Source of the DNA: Brevundimonas sp. PAMC22021
GTDB lineage: Bacteria > Pseudomonadota > Alphaproteobacteria > Caulobacterales > Caulobacteraceae
Direction of reading: 5' to 3'
Assembly (NCBI RefSeq): GCF_019443405.1
Contig: NZ_CP080376.1
Location: forward strand, 1,550,001 to 1,614,000
Length of the DNA: 64,000 bases
This document shows, in pieces, positions 52,351-62,109 of the stretch. The notes below the pieces were generated by a model. That model did not search any database. It saw only the letters and a program-made list of their open reading frames with translations, and had not been told where the DNA came from. The position numbers were made by a program, and so were the translations under genes. The number at the start of each line of letters is the position of its first letter. The stretch's first letter is position 1.

Positions 52351-52355
52351 ATAGG

Positions 52356-53948
52356 TTACATCCTGAACACGCCGAAGGTGGTATCCGGGATCGGGGCGTT
52401 CAGGCTGGCGCTGATGGCGAGACCAAGCACGTCGCGGGTCTGGGCCGGGTCGATGATTCCGTCGTCCCACAGGCGGGCGGTGGCGTAGTAGGGATTGCCC
52501 TCGTCCTCGTACTTCTGGCGGATGGGGGCCTTGAAGGCCTCGGCGGCGTCCGTGGTCCAGGTCTCGGCGTCGCGGTGCACGGTGGCGAGCACGCTGGCGG
52601 CCTGTTCGCCGCCCATCACGCCGATGCGGCTGTTCGGCCAGGTGAACAGGAAACGCGGCGAATAGGCGCGGCCGCACATGCCGTAGTTGCCGGCGCCGAA
52701 GCTGCCGCCGATCAGAACGGTAAACTTGGGCACCTCGGCCGAGGCGACGGCGGTGACCAGCTTGGCGCCGTCCTTGGCGATGCCGCCGGCCTCGTACTTG
52801 CCGCCCACCATGAAGCCCGAGATGTTCTGCAGGAACAGCAGCGGGATCTTGCGCTTGCAAGCCAGCTCGATGAAGTGCGCGCCCTTTTGTGCGCTCTCGC
52901 CGAACAGCACGCCGTTGTTGGCCAGGATGGCGACGGGATAGCCCCAGATCCGGGCGAAGCCGCACACCAGGGTCGCGCCGTACAGCGCCTTGAACTCGTC
53001 GAACTCGGAGCCGTCGACGATGCGGGCGATGACCTCGTGCACGTCATAGGGTGCGCGCACGTCCTCGGGGATCAGGCCATAGAGCTCGGCCGGATCGAAG
53101 GCCGGCGCGCGAGGCTCTCGCACGTCCATCTCGACGGCCTTGACGGTGTTCAGGTTGGCGACGATCGAGCGGACGATCTCCAGCGCATGTTCGTCGTTCT
53201 CGGCCACATGGTCGACCACGCCCGAACGGCGGCCGTGGGTCTCGGCGCCGCCCAGCTCCTCGGCGGAGATGACCTCGCCGGTCGCGGCCTTCACCAGCGG
53301 GGGACCGGCGAGAAAGATGGCGCCCTGGTTCCTGACGATCACCGTCTCGTCCGACATCGCGGGCACATAGGCGCCGCCGGCGGTCGACAGCCCCATGACG
53401 CAGGCGATCTGGGGGATGCCCCGAGCGCTCATCCGCGCCTGGTTGAAGAAGATGCGGCCGAAATGGTCGCGGTCCGGGAACACCTCGGCCTGGTGCGGCA
53501 GGTTGGCGCCGCCCGAATCCACCAGATAGACGCACGGCAGGCGGTTCTGTTCGGCGATCTCCTGAGCGCGCAGGTGCTTCTTGACCGTCATGGGGAAGTA
53601 GGCGCCGCCCTTCACCGTTGGGTCGTTGGCGACGATCATCACCTCGCGGCCCGAGACGCGGCCGACGCCGGCGATCACGCCCGCACCGGGCGCCTCGTCG
53701 TCGTACATGCCGGTTGCGGCCAGTTGGCCGACCTCCAGAAAGGGCGAGCCGGGGTCCAGCAGCCGCTCGACCCGGTCCCGGGGCAGCAGCTTGCCGCGTG
53801 CGACGTGGCGCTCCCGCGCCTTGTCGGAGCCGCCGCGCGCCGCCTGCGCCACCTGGGCGCGCAGATCGTCGACCAGCGCGCTGTTGTGCGCCTGCAGGGC
53901 TTTATACTGGGGGCTGTGCGGATCGACCGCCGAGGTCAGCTTTGGCAT
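52356..53948 (-). CDS. mccB: Methylcrotonyl-CoA carboxylase beta subunit
   Basis: A 530-aa carboxyltransferase subunit. [41 protein letters not shown] matches the MCC beta carboxyltransferase core, and [26 protein letters not shown] near residue 420 is characteristic of this subgroup rather than of propionyl-CoA carboxylase. The last residues [20 protein letters not shown] are the usual C-terminus. ATG 53948 is used; the frame continues into a repeat upstream. It starts the cluster. Confidence 0.94.
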   Translation of the reverse strand: MPKLTSAVDPHSPQYKALQAHNSALVDDLRAQVAQAARGGSDKARERHVARGKLLPRDRVERLLDPGSPFLEVGQLAATGMYDDEAPGAGVIAGVGRVSGREVMIVANDPTVKGGAYFPMTVKKHLRAQEIAEQNRLPCVYLVDSGGANLPHQAEVFPDRDHFGRIFFNQARMSARGIPQIACVMGLSTAGGAYVPAMSDETVIVRNQGAIFLAGPPLVKAATGEVISAEELGGAETHGRRSGVVDHVAENDEHALEIVRSIVANLNTVKAVEMDVREPRAPAFDPAELYGLIPEDVRAPYDVHEVIARIVDGSEFDEFKALYGATLVCGFARIWGYPVAILANNGVLFGESAQKGAHFIELACKRKIPLLFLQNISGFMVGGKYEAGGIAKDGAKLVTAVASAEVPKFTVLIGGSFGAGNYGMCGRAYSPRFLFTWPNSRIGVMGGEQAASVLATVHRDAETWTTDAAEAFKAPIRQKYEDEGNPYYATARLWDDGIIDPAQTRDVLGLAISASLNAPIPDTTFGVFRM

Positions 53949-53987
53949 GCGGCTGGTGTAGGCGGGGAAAAGAGGCCGAACAAGCGC

Positions 53988-54150
53988 CTCTCCCTCCCCG
54001 TTCGGGGAGGGTGGTCGCGCAGCGGCCGGGTGGGGGCGGCCAAGCAAGGCCGCACCTGCTGGCTGCGGGACAGGTTGGTGATGGATTGCCCCGCCCTCCC
54101 CACCCGGCGTCGGCTTCGCCTCGGCCACCCTCCCCCACGGGGGAGGGAGA
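53988..54150. repeat. Palindromic intergenic repeat flanking the leucine cluster
   Basis: The ends CTCTCCCTCCCC (53988-53999) and GGGGAGGGAGA (54140-54150) are inverted. Inner arms (AGGGTGGTCGCGCAGCGGCCGGGTGGGG near 54009-54035 and CCCACCCGGCGTCGGCTTCGCC near 54099-54120) pair partly. It fills most of the mccB-rpsF gap and resembles the general type at 52205-52350, with a different sequence. Confidence 0.68.
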
Positions 54151-54160
54151 AATGTTGCGC

Positions 54161-54185
54161 TTGTCCCCCTTTTCCTCTATGAGCC
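54161..54185 (+). promoter_or_regulatory. Tentative rpsF promoter
   Basis: TTGTCC at 54161-54166, with CTATGAG about 11 bases on (54178-54184), resembles the Caulobacter housekeeping promoter pattern (TTG-rich, then CTANA). It lies directly after the palindromic repeat and about 140 bases before rpsF. The match is partial. Confidence 0.35.
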
Positions 54186-54323
54186 CGCGCTTTCCGGGGC
54201 TTCGGTCCCGATGCGGAACGCCAAAGGGCTTGGGAGATCGTCCCGGCCGCCGCTTCGGGAGCCATCGTGGACGCGACTTCACCCGGTCGCGCCGCGCCGA
54301 GGTCCACCAAGGGAGACTACCGC

Positions 54324-54713
54324 ATGGCTCTTTACGAGCACACGGTCATGACGCGCCAGGACATCTCGGCGCAGCAGGCCGAAGCGCTGAACGACACCAT
54401 CAAGGACCTGATCACCCAAGGCGGCGGCTCCGTCGCCAAGATCGAGTACTGGGGTCTGCGCAACCTGACCTATCGCGTGAAGAAGAACCGCAAGGCTCAC
54501 TATTCGCTGCTCGCCGTTGACGCCCCTCCGGCCGCCATGGCCGAAGTCGAGCGCCAGCTGTCGATCAACGAAGACGTGCTGCGCTGGCTGACCGTCCGCG
54601 TCGAGGAACTCGACCTGGAGCTGTCGCCGCTGCTGGCCCGCCGCGAGCGTGAACGCGAGCGCGAGCGTGAACGCGGCCCGCGTGACGACGCCGCCGCCGA
54701 AGCCGCCGAATAA
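54324..54713 (+). CDS. rpsF: 30S ribosomal protein S6
   Basis: A 129-aa small-subunit platform protein that pairs with S18. [20 protein letters not shown] and the middle [20 protein letters not shown] identify S6. The C-terminus is a run of alternating Arg-Glu encoded by a purine-rich microsatellite (about 54645-54675), followed by an acidic tail. ATG 54324 follows GGGAGA. It is 12 bases before rpsR. Confidence 0.96.
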   Translation: MALYEHTVMTRQDISAQQAEALNDTIKDLITQGGGSVAKIEYWGLRNLTYRVKKNRKAHYSLLAVDAPPAAMAEVERQLSINEDVLRWLTVRVEELDLELSPLLARRERERERERERGPRDDAAAEAAE

Positions 54714-54725
54714 GGAAACCGGATC

Positions 54726-54998
54726 ATGACTGACGCCACCCCGACTCCGGGCGCTCCGGTGGGCTCCGGCCCGGCCCGTCGCCCCTTCTATCGCCGCCGC
54801 AAGGTTTGCCCGTTCTCGGGCGCCAACGCGCCGAAGATCGACTACAAGGACGTGAAGCTGCTGCAGCGCTACGTCTCCGAACGCGGCAAGATCGTGCCCT
54901 CGCGCATCACCGCCGTTTCCCAGAAGAAGCAGCGCGAACTGGCCAAGGCCATCAAGCGCGCCCGCTATCTGGCCCTCCTGCCGTACGTGGTGAAGTAA
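54726..54998 (+). CDS. rpsR: 30S ribosomal protein S18
   Basis: A 90-aa small-subunit protein. [29 protein letters not shown] and the end [17 protein letters not shown] are diagnostic. It lies one base before rplI. A 23-residue N-terminal extension precedes the conserved core. Confidence 0.97.
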   Translation: MTDATPTPGAPVGSGPARRPFYRRRKVCPFSGANAPKIDYKDVKLLQRYVSERGKIVPSRITAVSQKKQRELAKAIKRARYLALLPYVVK

Positions 54999-54999
54999 G

Positions 55000-55584
55000 A
55001 TGAAGGTCGTTCTGCTCGAACGCGTCGAGAACCTCGGCGCCATCGGCGACGTCGTGTCCGTCAAGGACGGCTTCGCCCGCAACTTCCTTCTGCCGCGCGA
55101 CAAGGCCCGCCGGGCCACCTCCGCCAACCTGAAGGCCTTTGAACTCGACCGCGCCGCCATCGAGCAGCGCAACGAGAAGAACAAGGCCGACGCGCAAAAG
55201 GTCGCCGACAAGATCGACGGCCAGACCTACGTCATGATCCGCCAGGCCGGCGAAACCGGCCAGCTGTACGGTTCGGTCGCCGGTCGCGACGTCGCCGAGG
55301 CCATTCAGGCCGAAGGCGGCAAGGTCGAGCGTTCGCAGGTCGTGCTGAACACCGCGATCAAGACGCTGGGCGTCCACGAAGTGCCGGTTCGCCTGCACGC
55401 CGAGGTCCGCGCCACGGTCAAGGTCAACATCGCGCGTTCGGCCGACGAAGCCGAGCGTCAGGCCAAGGGCGAGGACGTGATCCGCAGCCAGTTCGACGAC
55501 GAACGCCAGGCCGCCGAGCAATCGGCCCAGGAGCTGCTGGAAGGCGGCGCCGGCCAGCAGGAAGGCTTCGGCGACCGGGAGTAA
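55000..55584 (+). CDS. rplI: 50S ribosomal protein L9
   Basis: A 194-aa stalk-base protein with the usual two domains. [32 protein letters not shown] is diagnostic. A Glu/Gln-rich C-terminal extension of about 40 residues follows the core. It starts one base after the rpsR stop. Confidence 0.97.
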   Translation: MKVVLLERVENLGAIGDVVSVKDGFARNFLLPRDKARRATSANLKAFELDRAAIEQRNEKNKADAQKVADKIDGQTYVMIRQAGETGQLYGSVAGRDVAEAIQAEGGKVERSQVVLNTAIKTLGVHEVPVRLHAEVRATVKVNIARSADEAERQAKGEDVIRSQFDDERQAAEQSAQELLEGGAGQQEGFGDRE

Positions 55585-55610
55585 TCCCGACTGACCGACC
55601 ATGCTTGAAG

Positions 55611-55644
55611 AGGGCGCGCCTCCCCACGGGGGCGCGCCCTTTTT
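55611..55644 (+). terminator. Intrinsic terminator after rplI
   Basis: The arms AGGGCGCGCC (55611-55620) and GGCGCGCCCT (55631-55640) pair perfectly around a short loop that can pair further, followed by TTTTT. It closes the rpsF-rpsR-rplI unit. Confidence 0.88.
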
Positions 55645-55742
55645 GCTGCGCCAAAGACATCCACAGGCTGTCCCCTGTCATATTCGAGGCACGGCCGAAT
55701 CCGTCCGCGTCCGACGCAGGATCACGCTAGACGCCTAAGGTC

Positions 55743-57239
55743 ATGAACGCCTTCGCCCCCCTGCCCTTCAGCGCCTCTCCGATGGATCCGGGGCCGTCCG
55801 TCGCCTCCATGCCGCACAACCTCGAGGCCGAGCAGGCGCTGCTGGGCTCCCTGATGTTCGACAATGCGGTGTTCGAGCGGTTGAGCGACCGCCTGCGCGG
55901 CTCGCACATGTACGAGCCGTTCCACCAGCGGCTCTACGAGGCGATCGAGGACCACATCCGCCAGGGCATGCTGGCCGAACCGACCATCCTGATGGAACGC
56001 TTCAAGCAGGATCCGGCGTTCCAGGAGTTCGGCGGCCTGCGCTACCTGGCCGATCTGGTGGACCGCGCGCCGCCGGCGGCCAACGCGCCTGACTATGCCC
56101 GCGTCGTCTATGATCTGGCCCTGCGCCGGGACCTGATCCGCATCGGCGGCGACATCATCAAGGAAGCGCCGAACCCCGAGACCCCCGCCGACGAGCAGAT
56201 AGAACAGGCTGAACAGACGCTGTATTCGCTGGCCGAGACCGGCAAGCCGTCGTCGGGATTTGTGGCCTTCTCGCACGCCCTGTCCGGCGCCGTGCAAATG
56301 GCGGCCGAGGCCTATCAGCGCGACGGCAAGCTGGCGGGCCTGGCCACGCACCTGGACGACCTGGACTCCAAGCTCGGCGGCCTGCACCCGTCCGACCTGC
56401 TGATTCTCGCGGGTCGTCCGTCGATGGGCAAGACGGCGCTGGCCACCAACATCGCCTTCAACGTCGCCCGCAACTATCGCTGGGAGCCGACGCCGGAGGG
56501 TCGCAAGACGGTGTCGGGCGGCGTGGTCGCCTTCTACTCGCTGGAAATGAGCGCCGAACAGCTGGCCATGCGTATCCTGGCCGATGCGTCGGGCGTGTCG
56601 TCGGACAAGCTGCGCAAGGGCGAGATCAACGCCTCCGACTTCGGCAAGATCAGGGATGCGGCGGTCGAGATCGGCGAAAGCCCGCTCTACATCGACGCGA
56701 CGGGCGGCCTGTCCATTTCCAAGCTGGCGGCGCGGGCGCGGCGATTGAAGCGGATGGAGCATGGACTGGATCTGCTCATCGTCGACTACCTGCAACTGGT
56801 GACCACCGGAGACAACAGCCAGAAGAACCGGGTGCAGGAGGTGTCGGAGATCACCGGCGGCCTGAAGGCCCTGGCCAAGGAGCTGTCGGTGCCGATCATC
56901 GCCCTGTCGCAACTGTCGCGTCAGGTGGAGCAGCGCGAGGACAAGCGACCGCAGCTGTCGGACCTGCGTGAATCCGGCTCGATCGAGCAGGACGCCGACT
57001 GCGTGATGTTCGTCTATCGCGAAAGCTACTACCTGGGCCGGGCCGAGCCGCGCGAGGGCACCGAAGAGCACCTGAAGTGGCAGGAAGACATGGACCGGCT
57101 GGAGCACCAGGCCGAGGTTGTCATCGGCAAGCAGCGCCACGGCCCCATCGGCATCGTCAAGCTGGCGTTCGACGCAGACACCACCAAGTTCGGCAACCTG
57201 GCGCACGACGGCCGCTACGACAACGTCCCCTACGAATGA
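55743..57239 (+). CDS. dnaB: Replicative DNA helicase DnaB
   Basis: A 498-aa hexameric helicase of the replisome. The N-terminal domain (SMPHNLEAEQALLGSLMFDN) and linker lead to the RecA-like motor with Walker A GRPSMGKTALA at about residue 221 and Walker B LDLLIVDYLQLV. Later motifs QLSRQVEQREDKRPQLSDLRESGSIEQDADCV are typical. No intein is present. A terminator separates it from rplI. Confidence 0.97.
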   Translation: MNAFAPLPFSASPMDPGPSVASMPHNLEAEQALLGSLMFDNAVFERLSDRLRGSHMYEPFHQRLYEAIEDHIRQGMLAEPTILMERFKQDPAFQEFGGLRYLADLVDRAPPAANAPDYARVVYDLALRRDLIRIGGDIIKEAPNPETPADEQIEQAEQTLYSLAETGKPSSGFVAFSHALSGAVQMAAEAYQRDGKLAGLATHLDDLDSKLGGLHPSDLLILAGRPSMGKTALATNIAFNVARNYRWEPTPEGRKTVSGGVVAFYSLEMSAEQLAMRILADASGVSSDKLRKGEINASDFGKIRDAAVEIGESPLYIDATGGLSISKLAARARRLKRMEHGLDLLIVDYLQLVTTGDNSQKNRVQEVSEITGGLKALAKELSVPIIALSQLSRQVEQREDKRPQLSDLRESGSIEQDADCVMFVYRESYYLGRAEPREGTEEHLKWQEDMDRLEHQAEVVIGKQRHGPIGIVKLAFDADTTKFGNLAHDGRYDNVPYE

Positions 57240-57297
57240 CGCTCGCCCGGCTCGGCGCGACGCTCTAGAAGCGCGGCGGGGACGCGGAGGGCCGGTC

Positions 57298-58674
57298 ATG
57301 CAGGACGATCACGACATGACGACGATCGCCGTGGTCGGCGCCGGCTTCAGCGGCGTGATGACGGCGGTGCATCTGCTGAGCGGATCGGACGACGTGCGCG
57401 TCGTGCTGATCGAGCGGCGGGAGCGGTTCGCGCGCGGGGCGGCCTATGACACCGACGATGCGACGCACCGCCTGAATGTGCGGGCCGAGGGCATGAGCGC
57501 CTTTCCCGACCAGCCCGACCACCTGCTGCAGTGGCTGGAGGCGCGGGGGCTGGACCGGGGCGACGGCTTTGTCGGGCGCGGACAGTACGGCCGCTACCTG
57601 GAAGACGTGCTGGCGCAGGCGGAGACGCGGTATGGCGCCAGGCTACGCCGGCGTCGTGGCTCGGTGGTCGGCGCGGGACGCTCGCCGGCGGGCTTCACCC
57701 TGACGTTGGATGACGGCGAGCCTGCCGCCGCCGACGCCGTGATCCTGGCCATCGGCAATCTGGAACCCGGCGCCGTCCCCGGATTTGCACCCGAAGCGCT
57801 CGCCTCTCCCGCCTATGTGCAGAACCCTTGGGACCGAGCGGTCCGCGCTCCGGAGACGGCGACAGACGTCCTGCTGGTCGGTTCCGGCCTGACCATGGTG
57901 GATGTGGCGATTTCGCTGGATCGGCAGGGGCGGAGGATCACCGCCCTGTCGCGCAATGGCCGCCTGCCCCTGCCCCATCTCGAGAAGGCCGTGCCGCCAG
58001 TCGCGCCACCCTCGGCTGGACCGCCGCTTTCCATGTTCCGAGAAATCCGTCGGTCGAGCGCGGACGGTGAATGGCGGGGCGTCCTTAATGGCCTGCGCAC
58101 CAAGGCGGCCGGCTTCTGGCGCAACTGGACGCCGGGAGAGCGGCGCGGTTTTGTGCGGCACCTGCGCGCCTTGTGGGACGTGCACCGGCACCGGCTGGCC
58201 CCGGCGATCTGGGCGCGCATCGAATCCATGATGGACCACGGACGGCTGTCGGTCGTCGGCGGCCGGATCGTCAGCGCGCGCACGGCGGACTGCGGGCTGG
58301 AGGTGGAATGGCGTCCGCGCGGCATGGACGAGGTCGTCCGTCGCCGATTCGACCTGGTGGTGAACTGCACCGGGCCGCTGGCCCAGGTGGAAAGAAGCGC
58401 CGATCCCCTGATCCGCGGCCTGCTGGATCAGGGCCTGGCCGTGGCCGAACCGCTGGGTCTGGGTTTCGCGGTCGAGCCGGACGGCCGGTTGCTGGACCGC
58501 TCAGGCAGGCCTCAGGACGATCTGGTCGCGGTGGGACCGCTGGCGCGCGGGCCGTTCTGGGAGATGACGGCCGTGCCGGACCTGCGCCTGCAGGCTCAGG
58601 AGGCCGCCCGCGCCCTGCTGCGCCGCCGGGTTTCCGCAGGCTCGCGGATGGAAACGGGCGCCGAGACGGTCTGA
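57298..58674 (+). CDS. FAD/NAD(P)-binding protein
   Basis: A 458-aa soluble flavoprotein-like protein. The N-terminal Rossmann loop VVGAGFSGVMTAVHLL is complete, with ERRERFARGAAYDT after it. A second glycine motif (LLVGSGLTMVDVAISL) lies near residue 195, for NAD(P). The order fits the NAD_binding_9 (HI0933/YdhS) group, whose substrates are mostly unknown. ATG 57298 is chosen because GGAGG lies seven bases upstream. The 3' end overlaps the DUF6356 remnant on the other strand. Confidence 0.84.
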   Translation: MQDDHDMTTIAVVGAGFSGVMTAVHLLSGSDDVRVVLIERRERFARGAAYDTDDATHRLNVRAEGMSAFPDQPDHLLQWLEARGLDRGDGFVGRGQYGRYLEDVLAQAETRYGARLRRRRGSVVGAGRSPAGFTLTLDDGEPAAADAVILAIGNLEPGAVPGFAPEALASPAYVQNPWDRAVRAPETATDVLLVGSGLTMVDVAISLDRQGRRITALSRNGRLPLPHLEKAVPPVAPPSAGPPLSMFREIRRSSADGEWRGVLNGLRTKAAGFWRNWTPGERRGFVRHLRALWDVHRHRLAPAIWARIESMMDHGRLSVVGGRIVSARTADCGLEVEWRPRGMDEVVRRRFDLVVNCTGPLAQVERSADPLIRGLLDQGLAVAEPLGLGFAVEPDGRLLDRSGRPQDDLVAVGPLARGPFWEMTAVPDLRLQAQEAARALLRRRVSAGSRMETGAETV

Positions 58675-58880
58675 GCGGCCCGCTGCTCCAGTTGGGCATG
58701 CAGGCGCCGGATGGTCGTGCTGCCGGTCTTGGGAAACAGGAAGGGCGCCACGCCGTGGACGATGCACGCCACACCGGCGCCGATCAGCGTCGCACCGGTC
58801 TTGGTCGCGAACAGAAGATGCTGGCCGTAGCTTTCGCCGACCGAGCGCGGATGTTCGGTGAACAGGCGGATGACGGGAAT
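58596..58880 (-). pseudogene. DUF6356 family remnant without a normal start codon
   Basis: The minus strand reads RLFTEHPRSVGESYGQHLLFATKTGATLIGAGVACIVHGVAPF... to GSTTIRRLHAQLEQ in separate short stretches. This matches the small DUF6356 family, including its single hydrophobic segment. No ATG, GTG or TTG exists in the frame between the upstream TGA (58896-58898) and the conserved start; only ATT at 58880, ATC and CTG occur. The C-terminus then runs 79 bases into the FAD gene. A lost start is likely; an ATT start is possible. Confidence 0.6.
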
Positions 58881-58994
58881 CCCTGACAGCTGACTTCAGG
58901 CAATCTAACAGCAGACGCGCGCCTTGGCTCCTGGCCTGCGTTGCTTTGAACCGATCGTGATGCAAGCCGCGCGGGTTTGCGCCATAAGGCGGCC

Positions 58995-60032
58995 ATGACC
59001 GCCCCCGCCGTCCTGTCCGTCGATCTCGACGCCCTTGCCCGCAACTATCGCACGCTGGAGCGTCTGACCGGCGTGCCCGTGACGCCCGTGGTCAAGGCGG
59101 ACGGCTATGGCCTGGGCGCGGCGGCCGTGGCGCGGCGGCTGATGTTGGAAGGCGCGCGGACGTTCTTCATCGCCCGCCTCTCCGAGGGCGTGCTGTTGCG
59201 TCAGGCCGTAGGGCCTGAGCCGGTCATTTATGTGCTGGATGGCTGCCATGGCGAGGGGGCCCCGGCCGCCTTGCGCGCCGCCGACCTGCGGCCCGTGCTG
59301 AACCAGCCAACACAGATTACCGCCTGGCTGGACAGCGGCGGCGGCCCCTCGGCCTTGCAGATCGATACGGGCATGAACCGCATCGGCGTGCGCCCCGAGG
59401 ACGCGCCCGAGCCCTTCGCGGGCCTGGAACTGGTGATGAGCCATCTCGCCTGCGCCGATGAGCCCGACCAGCCGATGAACCGGCGCCAGCGCGATCTGTT
59501 TGCGCAAGCGACGCAGCGTTACCCGGGGGTGACGCGCTCCTTCGCCAACTCAGGCGGGTGTTTCCTGGGACCAGACTTCGCCTTCGATCAGGTGCGGCCA
59601 GGGATCTGCCTGTACGGCAGCGGACCGACGGGGCGGCCGGATGATCGGATCGCGCCGGTCGCCACCCTGCTGGTCGATATCCTGCAGGTGCGCGACGTAC
59701 TGGCGGGCGAAAGCGTCGGCTATTCGCGCGGCTTTGTCGCCGACCGTCCGATGCAGGTCGCCACCTGTGCGGCGGGATATGCGGATGGAATCCTGCGCAG
59801 ATACAGCCCGGACGGTCAGGTCTGGGTCGGAGGCGAGATGCGGCCGATGCTGGGTCGCGTGTCCATGGACGTCATCGCCGTTGACGTGACCGGCCTGGAT
59901 GTCACAGCCGGCGATCAGGTCGAGGTGTTCGGCCCCAACCGGCTGCTGGACGACGCAGCGGCGGCCGCCGGAACGATCAGCTACGAGCTGCTGACCTCCG
60001 TCATGCCGCGCGTGCCGAGGCGCTATCTGTAA
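58995..60032 (+). CDS. alr: Alanine racemase
   Basis: A 345-aa PLP enzyme making D-alanine for peptidoglycan. VVKADGYGLGA contains the PLP lysine at about residue 34, and IDTGMNRIG, SFANSGGCF and the C-terminal VATCAAGYADGILR and GRVSMDVIAVDVT segments are present. The catalytic tyrosine is in SVGYSRGF. ATG 58995 has AAGGCGG just upstream and begins the family core. It is slightly short of the 360-380 aa norm. Confidence 0.95.
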   Translation: MTAPAVLSVDLDALARNYRTLERLTGVPVTPVVKADGYGLGAAAVARRLMLEGARTFFIARLSEGVLLRQAVGPEPVIYVLDGCHGEGAPAALRAADLRPVLNQPTQITAWLDSGGGPSALQIDTGMNRIGVRPEDAPEPFAGLELVMSHLACADEPDQPMNRRQRDLFAQATQRYPGVTRSFANSGGCFLGPDFAFDQVRPGICLYGSGPTGRPDDRIAPVATLLVDILQVRDVLAGESVGYSRGFVADRPMQVATCAAGYADGILRRYSPDGQVWVGGEMRPMLGRVSMDVIAVDVTGLDVTAGDQVEVFGPNRLLDDAAAAAGTISYELLTSVMPRVPRRYL

Positions 60033-60104
60033 AGACGCTGCGTCCCATGCTGACGCAAGTCCGCACCATGTGAGGCGTCTCTCCGCCTGATAAGAAGGAC
60101 GCCC

Positions 60105-61475
60105 ATGGCTCGTGATTCCGCTCTCTATGTCTGCCAGTCCTGCGGCACGGTCCACGGCAAGTGGTCGGGCCAGTGCGGCTCGTGCGGACAGTGGAACACG
60201 CTGGCGGAGGAAAGCCGCAGCGCGCCGCCCGGCGCGATCAAGCCGGCCGCCGCCGCCTCTGCTCGCGGGCGAGGCGTGCAGTTCGAAACCTTGCAATCCG
60301 ACGCGCCCGAGCCGCCGCGCATCGCCACGGGCGTGGCCGAGTTCGACCGCGTCTGCGGCGGCGGCGTGGTGCCGGGATCGGCCATCCTGCTGTCCGGCGA
60401 TCCGGGGGTGGGCAAGTCCACCCTGCTGCTGGAGGTCACGGCCAAGGCGGCGCTGAGGGGCGCGCGGGTCGCCTATATCTCGGGCGAAGAGGCCGTCGAG
60501 CAGATCCGCGCCCGCGCCAAGCGGATGGGGCTGGCGGATGCGCCGGTGAACCTGGCGGCAGCGACGGCGCTGCGTGAGATCCTGTCGACGCTGAAGCGAG
60601 AGAAGTTCGACATCGTCATCGTCGATTCGGTCCAGACCCTGTGGTCCGACGTGCACGACAGCGGACCGGGGTCGATCACCCAGGTCCGAGCCTGTGCGGG
60701 CGAGCTGGTGCGACTGGCCAAGACGGGCGGCCCCGCCGTGATTCTGGTCGGCCATGTCACCAAGGACGGGCAGGTCGCCGGCCCACGCGTGGTCGAGCAC
60801 ATGGTCGATGCGGTGATGACCTTCGAGGGCGAGCGCGGCTATCCCTTCCGCATTCTGCGCGCCGGCAAAAACCGCTTCGGCGCAACCGACGAGATCGGCG
60901 TATTCGAGATGGGCGACAGCGGCCTTCGCGAGGTCGCCAACCCGTCGGCCCTGTTCCTGGGCGAGGGCAAGGAGCGCCAGCCGGGCGCCGCCGTCTTCGC
61001 CGGCATCGAGGGCTCCCGCCCCGTCCTGGTCGAGATGCAGGCGCTGGTGGCGCCGTCCGCCTATGGCACGCCCCGGCGCGCGGTGGTGGGCTGGGACAAC
61101 GGGCGGCTGGCCATGCTGCTGGCGGTGCTGGAGGCGCGCTGCGGGCTGGGGTTCGGGGACAAGGATGTCTATCTGAACGTGGCGGGCGGACTTCGCATCA
61201 ACGAGCCGGCCGCCGACCTCGCCGCCGCCGCCGCCCTGATCAGCTCGGCGACCGACATGCCGCTGCCGCAGGGCTGCGTCGTGTTCGGCGAGATCGGACT
61301 GTCGGGCGAGGTGCGCAGCGTCGGCCGCGCCGAGGCCCGTCTGCGCGAGGCGACCAAGCTGGGCTTCGATCAGGCCCTGTGCCCCGCCCTGCCCGCCAAG
61401 GCGAAGGGGGTGAAAGCCACCACCCTGTCGCGGCTGACGGAAGCGGTCGAAAGAATCTCGGCGAACCGCTATTAG
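60105..61475 (+). CDS. radA: DNA repair protein RadA
   Basis: A 456-aa RecA-related branch-migration ATPase. The N-terminal C4 zinc finger reads CQSCGTVHGKWSGQCGSCGQW. Walker A is GDPGVGKST and the RadA-specific KNRFG motif is present at about residue 255. The C-terminal Lon-like domain ends the protein (VYLNVAGGLRINEPAADLAAAAALISS). It lies 33 bases before cvpA. Confidence 0.97.
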   Translation: MARDSALYVCQSCGTVHGKWSGQCGSCGQWNTLAEESRSAPPGAIKPAAAASARGRGVQFETLQSDAPEPPRIATGVAEFDRVCGGGVVPGSAILLSGDPGVGKSTLLLEVTAKAALRGARVAYISGEEAVEQIRARAKRMGLADAPVNLAAATALREILSTLKREKFDIVIVDSVQTLWSDVHDSGPGSITQVRACAGELVRLAKTGGPAVILVGHVTKDGQVAGPRVVEHMVDAVMTFEGERGYPFRILRAGKNRFGATDEIGVFEMGDSGLREVANPSALFLGEGKERQPGAAVFAGIEGSRPVLVEMQALVAPSAYGTPRRAVVGWDNGRLAMLLAVLEARCGLGFGDKDVYLNVAGGLRINEPAADLAAAAALISSATDMPLPQGCVVFGEIGLSGEVRSVGRAEARLREATKLGFDQALCPALPAKAKGVKATTLSRLTEAVERISANRY

Positions 61476-61508
61476 GGTCGGGCCACAGCCACAGGACCGC
61501 AGCCGAAC

Positions 61509-62102
61509 GTGACCGGATACGATGTCTTCGCCATTCTGGTCATCCTCGCCTCGGCCGGCGCGGGTTTCGTGCGCGGAGGCGTGCGGGAAGTCATCACCCT
61601 GCTCAGCGCCATGCTGGCGGCGTTCCTGGCCCTGATCGTCCTGCCGTGGACCGCGCCGCTCGGGCGCGCGCTGGTCGATCCCGACTGGGCCGGGTCGATC
61701 CTGGCGGCGGTGGGCGGGTTCCTCCTCGTCTACTTCGGCCTGCGCACGCTGGGCGCGCTGCTGTCCAAGGGCGCAAAGGCCCATCCGGCGCTGGGCGGCG
61801 TGAACAGCGTCCTGGGGCTGATCGTCGGCGTGATCCGGGCGCTGGTGCTGATCGGCGCGGTGCATCTGGTGATCGTCGCCGCCCTGCCCGGAGAGCGCAC
61901 GCCGCGCTGGCTGTCGCAGGCCGCGCTTCAACCAGTCAGCGCCATGGCCGCCCGCGCCATTCAGGTGGTTCTGCCCGGCATCGGGCGCGGCGCCGACGCC
62001 CTGTCGCCTGTGATCGACTCTTCCGTGCGAAGAGGATTCTCGGACGAGGACGCCTTGCCCGCGCCCCAAACTGAGCCTACTTCGCGCCCTGAAGCCCCCT
62101 GA
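61509..62102 (+). CDS. cvpA: CvpA family membrane protein
   Basis: A 197-aa inner-membrane protein with about four hydrophobic segments (near 5-22, 30-50, 65-85 and 105-125) and a hydrophilic Ser/Pro/Glu tail. The N-terminal DVFAILVILASAGAGFVRGGVREVITLL is the family signature. The start is the GTG at 61509. CvpA proteins are linked to colicin V production, osmotolerance and envelope function, and cvpA commonly precedes purF, as here (7-base gap). Confidence 0.9.
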   Translation: MTGYDVFAILVILASAGAGFVRGGVREVITLLSAMLAAFLALIVLPWTAPLGRALVDPDWAGSILAAVGGFLLVYFGLRTLGALLSKGAKAHPALGGVNSVLGLIVGVIRALVLIGAVHLVIVAALPGERTPRWLSQAALQPVSAMAARAIQVVLPGIGRGADALSPVIDSSVRRGFSDEDALPAPQTEPTSRPEAP

Positions 62103-62109
62103 CATCCGT

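Noticed and set aside
49682..52354. An 890-codon plus-strand open frame antisense to the carboxylase and hydratase genes.
   Set aside because: Composition is His/Gly/Asp/Leu-rich antisense type, and the minus strand encodes well-conserved enzymes throughout.
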